A stretch of DNA of 64,000 nt from NCBI RefSeq assembly GCF_004379255.2, contig NC_056035.1, positions 30,581,208-30,645,207 of the forward strand, given 5' to 3'. Below the pieces are notes generated by a model that was given only the letters and a program-made list of their open reading frames with translations, was not told where the DNA came from and did not search any database. Positions 21,053 through 31,052 of this stretch are shown here, piece after piece. The DNA comes from Salvia splendens. Its lineage: Eukaryota > Streptophyta > Magnoliopsida > Lamiales > Lamiaceae. A program made the translations under genes and the position numbers. How positions within the stretch are numbered: the stretch's first letter is position 1; every line of letters starts with the position of its first letter.

Positions 21053-22499
21053 CTTGAAATGTGTCAGTATTTCGACCATAAAATTTCTGTTAAAACTGTC
21101 GATTACATCTGAAAGACTTCAAACTGATTGGAATTAAATTGTGATTACATTGGGATCATAGTCGGCACATATTGACATTTTAAGCCCGAATCTAACCTGA
21201 GTTATGCTTGGGGTGATTGAAACATTGGTCATCCTAAATGAATGAATATTATATGTGTCATCGAGGATATATGTGAGGTTACTAATTATGACGTTTGTAT
21301 GAAAGTCCTCGAGTGCACGTAACATTTTGAATAATCTAAAATTTTAAAGTGCATACCGATTATACTCCTCCGTCCTATAATAGATGTTATGCTTTCTTTT
21401 ATAGTTTGTCGCACAAAAGATGTCACATTTCTTTTTTTCAAAAAAAGTTCTCTCTCACATTAATATAAATATACAATTTTTCTCTTATTACTTAACACAT
21501 AAAATAACATCTCCTAAAATCTTGTGCTAATATCCAAGTGTGTCATCTATTATAGGACATAAATAGTAATATTTTGAATCAAATAAGATATTCGGCATGT
21601 CAATCGAACTCACACCGAAAAATTAAATAGAACTACAACCACTGTTTTCGTTTCGAACTTTTCAATTTGGTTGAAATTCTCAAATTAAAATAAATTTTAT
21701 ATTGAACCAAGTAGAAAATTTCAAAAATACACATTGCAGTATTGTATGTTTATTTTAATTATATACTCTTTTCATCGTACTTAAAATCACTTGTTTTACT
21801 TTTCGAAACGTCCAATTTATAATTATATGTTACTTTTTTTATTGGACATATATATGAATTTAAATTTAAAGATCATGCCAAAAAAGACTTGAATTCGAGT
21901 CCTTTGATATATTCATAAGTTACTTAAAACTACGTCGATCCACCTAATTCATAAGCCAACATTGAATAAATGTTTGTAAATATGTAAATAATTGGGAAAA
22001 ACCAACCACCAAACATACTCTATAAACATAAGAACATATTCCCTAGTCTAAACATGCTAAGATATCAATAATGTGATTTAATATATCCAACTAGTGATTA
22101 TTTTACAAGTGTAATCTATAATAATATGGACACTATATACATCTAATATACGAAAATTTCCTCAACTTTTTGGCCTTTATTAATTTCTGTTATTTAAAAA
22201 TTTCGAAGCATATAAATTTTATTATTTAAAATTAATTAGTAAATATGCTAACCAAGTTAGCATAATTTAAACATATATTAATTTATTAATTACAACTTTG
22301 TTGGTAAATATGTTAATAAAGTTGGCATAATTTTATTATATGCTCTTAAAATAAAATAAAATAAAATGTTAATATTAGAAATTTTGAAAATTTCAAAAAT
22401 AAAACATATACATATATAAATTTATTCACACATTGGCCAGGATGTTACATTCGGTCAACCGATTGTGGAGGCAGGGACGGACACACGTTAGAAGAGGGT
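21053..22499. other. AT-rich spacer with a decayed MITE
   Basis: A Stowaway-like MITE spans about 21365-21566: CTCCTCCGTCCTATAATAGA on the left is mirrored by CATCTATTATAGGACATAAA on the right, with TA flanks. The remainder is AT-rich, with two copies of a GTAAATATGCTAACCAAGTT-like segment near 22245 and 22300. No gene is supported. Confidence 0.55.
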
Positions 22500-23048
22500 G
22501 GGGCTGTGACATCCCGGAATTTCGTTCCTTTCTTTCGAGATAAACCGGATATATTAGCTTAATTAAATTCCCACCAGAAGTCGTGTAATCGTAGAATCCT
22601 CGTTGTATTTTCGACTTTGGGATAATCTAAGTATTTTCGTTGGAAGAAATAAAGTGCAAGGAAATTTATATTTCAAGGATAAAAGTAAATGATATGCTTT
22701 TATTAGATAAATACTTTGAGAAATAAAAATACAAGAATGATGGAGATGCAAATAGTATATGCTTACATATGTGAAAGAGACAACGCACACCTATACTTAG
22801 GCATGCACAACGGTTCCGAACCGCCGGTTCCGGTTCATGAACCGGCGGTTCACGGTTCATCATATGCATGAACCGGAACCGGCCCGCCAAGGGTCCCGGC
22901 GGTTCCGGTTCCGGTTCACGAGGCGGTTCAAAACCGCCGGTTTTTGGCAGAACCGGCGGTTCAACCGAAAATTTAAAAAAAATACTTTTTATTTATAAAA
23001 ATTGATTTTTATACTTAAAAACAATTTTTACTAATAAATGAATACAAG

Positions 23049-23091
23049 AAATTCATAATAGCCCATAGATATTTGATGGGCTTGTGAATTT
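23049..23091 (-). ncRNA. Candidate hairpin RNA, left arm
   Basis: On the minus strand the sequence forms AAATTCA paired with TGAATTT (7 bp) and, nested inside, AGCCCAT paired with ATGGGCT (7 bp), around a 9-base loop. It starts 32 bp downstream of the outermost TATAAAAG on the same strand. Transcription is inferred from promoter position only. Confidence 0.45.
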
Positions 23092-23115
23092 ATAAAACCA
23101 TTCTTGGTTGTTTCT

Positions 23116-23384
23116 CTTTTATAGAGACATCCTTGAATGTTTTATGTTTCACTTTCGATGTGGGATAAAATCATTCTTGGTTGTTTCTCTTTTATAGAGA
23201 CTTCTTTGAATGTTTTATGTTTCACTTTCGATGTGGGACAAAATCATTCTTGGTTGTTTCTCTTTTATAGAGACATCCTTGAATGTTTTATGTTTCACTT
23301 TCGATGTGGGACAAAATATATTGAGGTATTTTCTTTTATAACTACATGTTTAGAGCATTCATTCATCTTTTTCCAATGTGGGAT
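23116..23384 (-). promoter_or_regulatory. Four snRNA-type promoter modules, left arm
   Basis: On the minus strand the USE-like boxes are at 23156-23166, 23229-23239, 23302-23312 and 23374-23384. The matching TATAAAAG boxes are at 23116-23123, 23189-23196, 23262-23269 and 23333-23340. The gap is 32-33 bp each time. Plant snRNA genes use an RTCCCACATCG upstream element and a TATA box; a spacing of about 33 bp is the Pol II type, and Pol III genes have about 10 bp less. Confidence 0.6.
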
Positions 23385-23746
23385 AGAAAACTTTCTTTTA
23401 TCTTCTACTTTTCTTCATGTTTTGTATAATATATATAAACAAAATTATTATTCAAATATATTCTTGATTGATAAAAATAAAGAATTATTGAGAAATATGA
23501 TTTGTATATAGAAAATATTTATTTGTATAATAATTATTGTTAGGTTTATACAATTTGTATAATATTATTTATTAGTTAACATATATATAAATTTATAAAC
23601 CTAAGCAAATCAATAATGATAAAGAACTAATGAATAATAGTTTATGTAATAATATTTGTTGTTAAATTATAATAATAGAAGATAGAATATTAATATAGAC
23701 GAAGAATGATGGACGATCTATAATATACTTATAAATAATGACTTTT

Positions 23747-23797
23747 ATCCCACATTAAAATAAAGAGTAACACATCCAAAATGTGTAACTATAAAAG
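23747..23797 (+). promoter_or_regulatory. Isolated snRNA-type promoter module
   Basis: ATCCCACATTA (23747-23757) is followed after 32 bp by TATAAAAG (23790-23797). The sequence between differs from that in the arm repeats, yet spacing is the same. Confidence 0.5.
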
Positions 23798-24513
23798 AGA
23801 ATAATTCAATATACTATCTTCTAAATTAAATAAAATCCAATATACTCTCATCCAAGTATTGGCATTTTAAAAATCAAATCCAACTTTAAGTATGGAGTAT
23901 TTTTTTTTTGTCTTTTTAGTCTTTATTAAGTTTAAAATGTGCTTAAACAAATTTCAAACAATAAGGTGAAAATTACAATTTTATTGATAATAAATTTGAA
24001 TAAGACTAAAAATTACAACTTATAATGAATATATTTTATTTACAAAAATTAATAAACACTACTTAAAGTTAAACCTTTTGATTTTTAAAATATCAATACT
24101 TAATATTGAACTTGAGCATTTAAATTGGAAGAGAGTATATTGAATTATAGGGAAAACACTACTTGTGTATTGAATTATAGAGAGTGTATTTCAACTTATA
24201 ATAAATATATTTTATTTACAAAAATTAATAAACACTACTTAATATTTTATTTATCATTAATGATTTGCTTATGTTTATAAATTTATATATATGTTAACTA
24301 ATAAATAATATTATATACATTGAAAGAATAATTCTTATACAAATTGTATAAACCTAACAATAATTATTATACAAATAAATATTTTCTATATACAAATCAT
24401 ATTTCTCAATAATTCTTTATTTTTATTAATCAAGAATATATTTGAATAATAATTTTGTTTATATAATATCATACAAAACATGAAAAAAAGTAGAAGACAA
24501 AAGAAAGTTTTGT

Positions 24514-24784
24514 ATCCCACATTGGAAAAAGATGAATGAATGCTCTAAACATGTAGTTATAAAAGAAAATACTTCAACATATTTTATCCCACATCAAAAG
24601 TGGTACATAAAACATTCAAGGATGTCTCTATAAAAGAGAAACAACCAAGAATGATTTTGTCCCATATCGAAAGTGGAACATAAAACATTCAAAGATGTCT
24701 CTCTATAAAAGAGAAACAACCAAGAATGTGTTTGTCCCACATCGAAAGTGGAACATAAAACATTCAAGGATGTCTATATAAAAG
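24514..24784 (+). promoter_or_regulatory. Four snRNA-type promoter modules, right arm
   Basis: USE-like boxes are at 24514-24524, 24586-24596, 24659-24669 and 24734-24744. TATAAAAG boxes are at 24558-24565, 24629-24636, 24704-24711 and 24777-24784. Gaps are 33, 32, 34 and 32 bp. The last box reads GTCCCACATCG, an exact match to the plant consensus. All four point toward the right end of the element, mirroring the left arm. Confidence 0.6.
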
Positions 24785-24808
24785 AGAAACAACCAAGAAT
24801 GGTTTCAT

Positions 24809-24851
24809 AAATTCGCAAGCCCATCAAATATATATGGGCTATTACGAATTT
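24809..24851 (+). ncRNA. Candidate hairpin RNA, right arm
   Basis: AAATTCG pairs with CGAATTT and AGCCCAT pairs with ATGGGCT around a CAAATATAT loop. It begins 32 bp after the start of the last TATA box (24777), about where a TATA-directed transcript would start. Relative to the left-arm copy the A:T closing pair is changed to G:C on both sides. Confidence 0.45.
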
Positions 24852-26369
24852 CTTGTATTTATTTGTTTGTAAAAATTGATTTTAAATATAAAAATCAATT
24901 TTTATAAATAATTTTTTTAAAAAAAATTCGGTTGAACCGGCGGTTCAAGCCGCCGAACCGCCGGTTTACGGTTCATGATTTCGCCGACCCTGAACCGGCT
25001 GTTTGAACCGTTGAACCGCCGGTTCACGGTTCACGCATCCTTCGACCCTGAACCGGCCCGTTGGAACCGGCAACCCGCCGGTTCACGGTTCAAACCGCCG
25101 GTTCCGGTCCCGGTTTCGATTCATGAACCGGTGGGCCCGAACCGGCGGTTAACCGCCAGGACGGTTCCTACACTACACCATTCATCCTACTCTAAGAACG
25201 TAAACTCCAAGACTATGTTGCTAGCTAAAAATAGTAGAAGGATCACTTATTCTTGGAGCAAATCTCTCCTCTAGTTCTTCCCAGATTCGACAGCTCCAAT
25301 AACCCAAGGGAAGCTTGTCTTCTTCTTCTCTTTCTCCATCCTTCTCGAAATTCGACCCCCATGAGACTCCAAAAATTGTGACAGCCAAGTGCATCTTGAG
25401 GATCCTGCAAATTTACACAAGAAAGGGGATTAGAATAGACTCATAGATGGGGAATAGGGTGGAGATGAGTTAGGCAAGACAGCCAAGAACCCAATCAAGG
25501 ATGTAAGATTCAGCCAAACTGTTTTTTTTCAACTTTCATCATCTGTGAACCAAACCAAAACTGCCACAAGTAGGAAGGCTCAACCACAAGCCCAAAATAG
25601 AAGAGTAGAGTTCTCATTTATCGAGGCTCAAGGAGCCAGCCAAGAGAGGGAATCTATTTCCCCAAAGTTTCACCAAGAGGTAACAACATTTAGATTGACA
25701 CTTAGTAGAGATAGAGCTGGCAGCCCCAAAATAAGAGGCTTTGCCCCAAGTTTCAAACACAAGAGGCCAAGGTTGATGCCTATATAAGCTGCCTCCCCAC
25801 CCCTTTTTCCTCCACCACTTTGATACCCCAAAAATCTCACGAACATAAGAATTTCAGTGAGGAGAGGCAGTGGCAAGAAGCAAGGGTGTGGCAGCCAAGA
25901 AACCAAGGATTCACCAAGTGAGGTAATTCCCTCAACACCCCATACCCTTTGCATCATGATAGGCAATCATAGATAGTCAAGAACTTAGAACCATAGATGC
26001 TCAAGAATCAAGGTTGAACTTAGCAATATCGACTGCTAAGACCAAACAATAGAAACCCAAATTTTGAACAAGTATACAATCAACACAGTAGGTCCAAGTT
26101 AAGACATCAAGCTCCCTCAATTAAGCTACTGCCCAAAATATCATCAATTAGAGGCTAATTCCTCGGTAAGTACTTAGCAAGGCAAGAGTTATGCAATAAA
26201 CCTCATGAACCAAAATAAGATATCAAGCTCACTCCTGAGCCTTCACAATCAGCCCCCACAAGTTCAGATAGCTCTCAATTGATCAAGTAACAAATTTCAC
26301 ATAGCTGCTGCCATAACTCAAGGAAATTGAGTAAAGGGGGAAGGGAAGGGTGACTTAGCTTAATTGAGA

Positions 26370-26730
26370 GATCGATGGCGGCTGCGAGGGGGGCAGCGAT
26401 GACGGGCCCGAGGCGGCGCGTGCAGCAGCGCCGCTCTCTGGAAACTTTCGTGCCGTCGCGAAGAGACGGCGGAGGGAGAGAACTCGATGGAGGAGGAGTA
26501 TGCCCCGACGGGACTCCGAAATTCCGTCGAGATAGCGGCGATTTCGCCGGAGAAGAAAGGGGGCGCAGCTTCTGACTTCTTAAATTAGGGATTTGAGTTG
26601 GGAATGAAAGTGAATTAGGGGAAATTTTAAAAAGATGTGGGGAAATGGAGAAAGGAGGCGGAACCGGCGACGCAGAGGAGCGGCGAGTTCGCCGGTCGCC
26701 GGAGAAGAGAAGTCGCTGCTCTCCTTCAAT
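26370..26730. other. GC-rich block inside the solo LTR
   Basis: A markedly GC-rich stretch (for example GGGGGGCAGCGATGACGGGC) lies between AT-rich flanks. Frames on both strands are open here (for example 26275-26859 minus) but show no recognisable domain, so no gene is called. It may be LTR promoter/leader sequence or captured host DNA. Confidence 0.4.
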
Positions 26731-28370
26731 TAGGGAATTTTCCCTTTTTTTTTTTGTGTTGAATGTGGGAGAAATGGGAGAATACCGTGAGTATTTAGGG
26801 CTGCCCTTAAAGAATTGGGCCCTAAATGAATTGAAAGAAAGGGACAGTGGGCCGTCCATTTGTATTGGACTAACTAGGACCCATTTTAATTTAGTAGTAG
26901 GCCACTTTAATTAGTTAAGAGGCTTGGCTTATTCAATAAATAGTGGGTTGTTCCTTTTTAATTTGGACTGCCGGGTTTGGTTTCATGAAGGCTAAGGAAT
27001 TAATCAGTGGAGTTTCAGCCGGATTAATTTGTTTATGCTTGGTTTGGAATTTAATTAGTGGACTAAGTTTGGGTCTACTAAATTATATTAGTTCGGCCGA
27101 GTAAATTATTTTGGACTAGAATTAATTATGGAGATGAGCTTGGAGCTCGAAAATTGATGAATTAAATTTCCGAATAATTTACTAAGTTTCCGAAGATGGA
27201 AAATATTGATGTTGGAGAAGCGAATAGGCCGACCGGCGTTTTAGAAGAAAAGAATTAGAAGGGATTTTTTCAAGGATCCATGTTTTATTAAATAAGAGCA
27301 CAAATAATTGTGTTAGAGAAAATAGAATTTTCCGGAATTAGTAAAGAGAATAATTAAACTCTGCAGAGCAGTGAAGCCCGAGGTAGGATTTAGAAAAATC
27401 CTATAAGACGAGACTAAGATATAGGTGCTATCCTTTAGGATGCATGCATTCTTTTTTCAAGAAAAATAGTTCAAGTACTAATTAGTGTGCTACGCTATTT
27501 ATTTTCAAATGATAAATTATTCAAGGGCAAGTGAGGCCAGACGAGAGTTGTTATTTGGAGATAAGCGTATCAGGTGGGCTTTCTTTTAATATCCAGCACA
27601 TTAGTGTGGATATAAATCAAATACTTGACGAAATTATGAAGTATCATCTTTTCTCAAAATGAAGCTGTGATTATTTTCAAGTTGTTGTCATGCCATAAAA
27701 TGCTTGTTTTTTAGGCCTATCTATTGGGGCTATATATCGAGGGTTTTGGCGAAGCCAAAGCTATGTAACGAATTCGGTTCCCAATAGGACCGCAAATCCT
27801 ATTCGGAATATTTTTAACAAGGGTCGTGAGTCATCCAAGAGGGTTGGCCGGCTATGGTGTCCGTGAAGGTGGCCACCTTCTCGATACACAACTTACAGAT
27901 ATGGTATGAGTATTGAAGAACTTAGACTGATCATTAGGACTTTTAAGATCACAAAAGAATTTAGTAAGCTCGGACCTTTTTAAGAAAACCCCTGTGTGTT
28001 ACTGTTGATGGATGACAACTATATAATGTATGTTTTGCTTTTCGGCACATGTCCACTAAGTACTCCTGTACTCAGCCCTGCATGTATTTATAAATGTGTA
28101 GGTTGAACGTCAAGAGGAAGGAGTATTGATCGGAGTCGATGTTATTAATTAATCAAGTGGATCTTTCGACGATTCGTGTCTTCATACACGAAGTCGTTTA
28201 GTAAGGACTTATTCTGCTGTACTTTTGTTAGGTGAGAATTTCAAGGTCTTACCATCGAACTCTGATTTAGTTGATGAGATGATTATTCTATTTCTGAGAC
28301 CATGTAATTGAATACTTGGCTTTTATTTTATGGTATCAATCGATTTGGCTTTTTCGGCAAGTTCCTTGAG

Positions 28371-28554
28371 TTTTTTTTTTTTTTTTTTAAAATTAACTTC
28401 ATATATTTATATCATATATATGAAGGGAGGAAATTACAAATCAACTCCTATAACAAGGAGGAAAGACAAATTACGCCACCCAGGGTTCGAACTCGAGACC
28501 TCCAGGATGGACGCAGTATCCAGCACCCTTTACCGCTAGGCCAAGGGGCTTGGA
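28371..28554 (-). mobile_element. tRNA-derived SINE 1
   Basis: On the minus strand the 5' part reads CCTTGGCCTAGCGGTAAAGG (A-box-like) and later GAGTTCGAACCCTGGG (B-box). It ends in an oligo-A (T run at 28371-28389 on the plus strand). Perfect 18-bp target duplications TTCGGCAAGTTCCTTGAG lie at 28353-28370 and 28555-28572. The body shares the AGTTGATTTGTAATTTCCTC-type tail with the SINE near 45.5 kb. Confidence 0.9.
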
Positions 28555-28687
28555 TTCGGCAAGTTCCTTGAGTTCTACCCCTTTTCTTTCTCCGTTTCGT
28601 TAATCCCTCTTATTAGTCGCGGATTACCCGTTTTCACTATCCTTAGCGAAATGCGGTCGTGACAGGGGCTTAAGCCCTTACCCAATA

Positions 28688-28925
28688 CTCCATTCGTTTC
28701 GCGGTAGTTTAGTCATTTCATTTTCTGCACTCGTTTTGGAAAAAATGATATAAATAGTTAAAATGGAAATAGAGTAAAGTAGGTGACAAAATAAGGTAGA
28801 TAAGAGTCTTATCGACATTGTTCCCTCTCTTACTTTATTTTTTCTCCATTTTAACAATTTATTATTACTTTTTCTAAAACGAGTGCAGAAAATGAAATGA
28901 CTCAACTACCGCGGAACGGAGGGAG
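28688..28925. mobile_element. Stowaway-like MITE
   Basis: CTCCATTCGTTTCGCGGTAG at the left is mirrored by CTACCGCGGAACGGAGGGAG at the right, followed inward by matching TGCACTCGTTTT/AAAACGAGTGCA blocks. TA flanks both ends. Confidence 0.85.
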
Positions 28926-29129
28926 TACTTTTTTTGTTGTTTTTAGCCCTTACAAAATCGATATCTCTGAAGACTAAATCATTGAAAATTGATCGATGAG
29001 CGGGGCTGATTTTGAAATTCTGAAATAGTTGAAAAAGAGCAACAATGGTGGTAATAGTTTGAGGAAGAAGAAGGCAATTAAATATTAAATAATATAATAA
29101 TGATATGATGTAAGAGATATGGACTTGAT

Positions 29130-30182
29130 TCTGACCTCTTTTAATGTGTATGGAAAAATAATAAGTGCTCCAGGCATACTATGGTGGATAGATAAGGTGG
29201 TATGTTTTATAAATAAAATTTTGACAACTAGATATATACATGGATCACACTTCCACCTATAAACACACTTGGCTTCACATGTATACAAATTTTGCATATC
29301 CCTTATATAACACAAATATCTCTATTTACACAAATTAAATACGCTATATTTAATGTGGTTATATCTTTCACATTAAATACAGATGTGGAGAAAATTTTAA
29401 ATAAGTAATATTCTTATCAATTTACATGGTGGGAAGTATTTTTTTTATTGCTAGCATTGCATATAGGAGTATTATTTAATGGCATTTTTTTCTTATTGAT
29501 AGAATCGTGCACAATTATATATATGTATGATTATACAGTATAATTATTTTCCATGGCACATTAATTTGGTACTAATATTTATATTATATGCTAAAAATGT
29601 AAAGATATTTAATAAAATTAAACTAACCAAAAACTATTTTTACTAAATTAAATTTTCGTTAGTTACCATAAAATATAACTATAAACAAAATAGAGTGAGA
29701 GATTGTCATAATAAATAGGAATTCAATTTAAAATAAAAATAAATAAAATTATTATACTCAAAATCACCAACCATAAAGTTTAATCATATCAACATTATTC
29801 GATAGTTTGTACACAAAATATTTTTATAAATAAAATAGCTTCAAGAGGTTTGTGATGATTCTAAATTTGAACTAGTATTTATTTATTTATTATTTTATTT
29901 ATGAAAATATTTTGTGTTAGCAGTAAAATATACTTCCCACCGTGTAAATTGGTGATGTATATATACTTGTGTAAATTTTACTCCACAATCTTATTTGATA
30001 AATGGTTTAAATGAATTGAATATAGGGTAATTAATGCTAGTATATATGGATATTTGTGGACATGCAAAATTTCTATATATGTGAAGCCATGTGTGTTTAT
30101 AGGTGATTCCACATCAGTTGTCCACCGTGGTATGCCTGGAGCACTGAATTTTTTCTCAATGTGTATTTACTATTTGGTCAGA
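29130..30182. mobile_element. Foldback MITE of about 1.05 kb
   Basis: The left arm (29130 to about 29460) contains GTGCTCCAGGCATAC, CTATAAACACACTTGGCTTC and ATGGTGGGAAGTATT. The right arm (about 29930 to 30182) carries their complements in mirrored order. The centre is AT-rich. No coding capacity or clear target duplication was found. Confidence 0.65.
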
Positions 30183-31052
30183 TTAATTATTAAGAATTTC
30201 TTGTAGAGTGTCTTAATAGATATTGCATAGGGTATAGAATAAGCTTTTAAATATTGTATAAAATTGATTTATTAGAACTATAATCCAAATGAATTCTTCT
30301 TTAATTTAAAAATTTCCTAACTATAACTATGCAAATACTCCAGAATTGGTTATTCAGCTTATCTGTGGCTGACTTTGCTTGGTAATTTTAGTTCTTTTTC
30401 TTGTCTATTTTTTATAATTTAACTATACAAAAGTTTGTATTTCTAAAATTATTCATATTTACTTTATTAGGTGAAATTAATAACAAAAACGTTTAACTTA
30501 TAGAATTTTTTATTTATTGAAAATTATTTATTTGAGTTTGAGTTGTTTAAATTAAAAGTTTTCAGATAATTGATACCTAACAAATTCTAAGTGTTTACTT
30601 TATGTAATTCAATAGAGGGAACATTTTTTTAGTCCCACGAACTTGCTAAACTATGATTTTTGGTCCTTAAACTTTGACTTAATATCATTTAAGCTACTTT
30701 TTTCCCATTTCAATTTTTGCGGGGATAAAAATACCCTCAAGACCATGAAGGACGGAGCATGTATCGTTTACAGTATTTGCATTTACTAAACAAATTTTCT
30801 GCGCCCGCCCCATGTGTGGAGGTTAAACCCCATGTAGATGATAAGCATTATATTTGGATGATTGATTGAGTTCCTTATGTTCCCATTTTAAGTGGAGCAT
30901 TTTTAATTCGGCACGGATTTATATAGCGTTATTTTGAAAGTAAAGTGGAAATAATAAAGTAAGAGAGAGTGAAAAAGTAGAGAGTGATATTTCTATATGC
31001 AGAAATATGTTATTTAAAGTGAGACATCTCAATTAGGAAAATTTGTCACTTA
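30183..31052. other. AT-rich spacer
   Basis: No gene is seen. A AAGTAAGAGAGAGTGAAAAA segment near 30957 is typical of Stowaway-family interiors in this window and may be a MITE fragment. Confidence 0.4.

Larger units (their letters stand above)
22798..25170. mobile_element. Foldback element with snRNA-type promoter modules
   Basis: Two arms of about 1.1 kb are inverted copies of each other. The outer ends are dense in GAACCGGCGGTT-type words, as in some hAT-related MITEs. Further in, each arm holds a hairpin sequence and then three 73-bp tandem units plus one diverged unit. Every unit carries a TCCCACATCG-like box and TATAAAAG at fixed spacing. There is no transposase. Ends were set at TAGG (22798) and CCTA (25170); the 8-bp flanks match only poorly, so boundaries are approximate by some tens of bases. 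Confidence 0.75.
22505..28664 (+). mobile_element. Solo LTR of a large gypsy-type element
   Basis: The segment starts TGTGACATCCCGGAATTTC and ends GCGGTCGTGACA. Both flanks carry GGGGC (22500-22504 and 28665-28669), a 5-bp target duplication. TGTGAC...GTGACA ends are typical of plant gypsy LTRs. Without the foldback element at about 22798-25170 and the SINE plus its duplication it is about 3.6 kb, plausible for a long gypsy LTR. No gag-pol is inside, so a solo LTR left by LTR recombination is the simplest reading. The open frames at 25.5-26.9 kb are not supported as genes. Confidence 0.75.

Noticed and set aside
26275..26859. 194-codon minus-strand open frame in the solo LTR
   Set aside because: It owes its length to GC-rich sequence. 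The product is Ser/Pro-rich low-complexity with no domain, and it lies inside an LTR.
28490..28552. tRNA-like sequence with A and B boxes
   Set aside because: It lies inside an element with oligo-A tail and 18-bp duplications and does not fold as a full cloverleaf by eye. It is the head of a SINE, not a tRNA gene. The same applies to 45473-45540.
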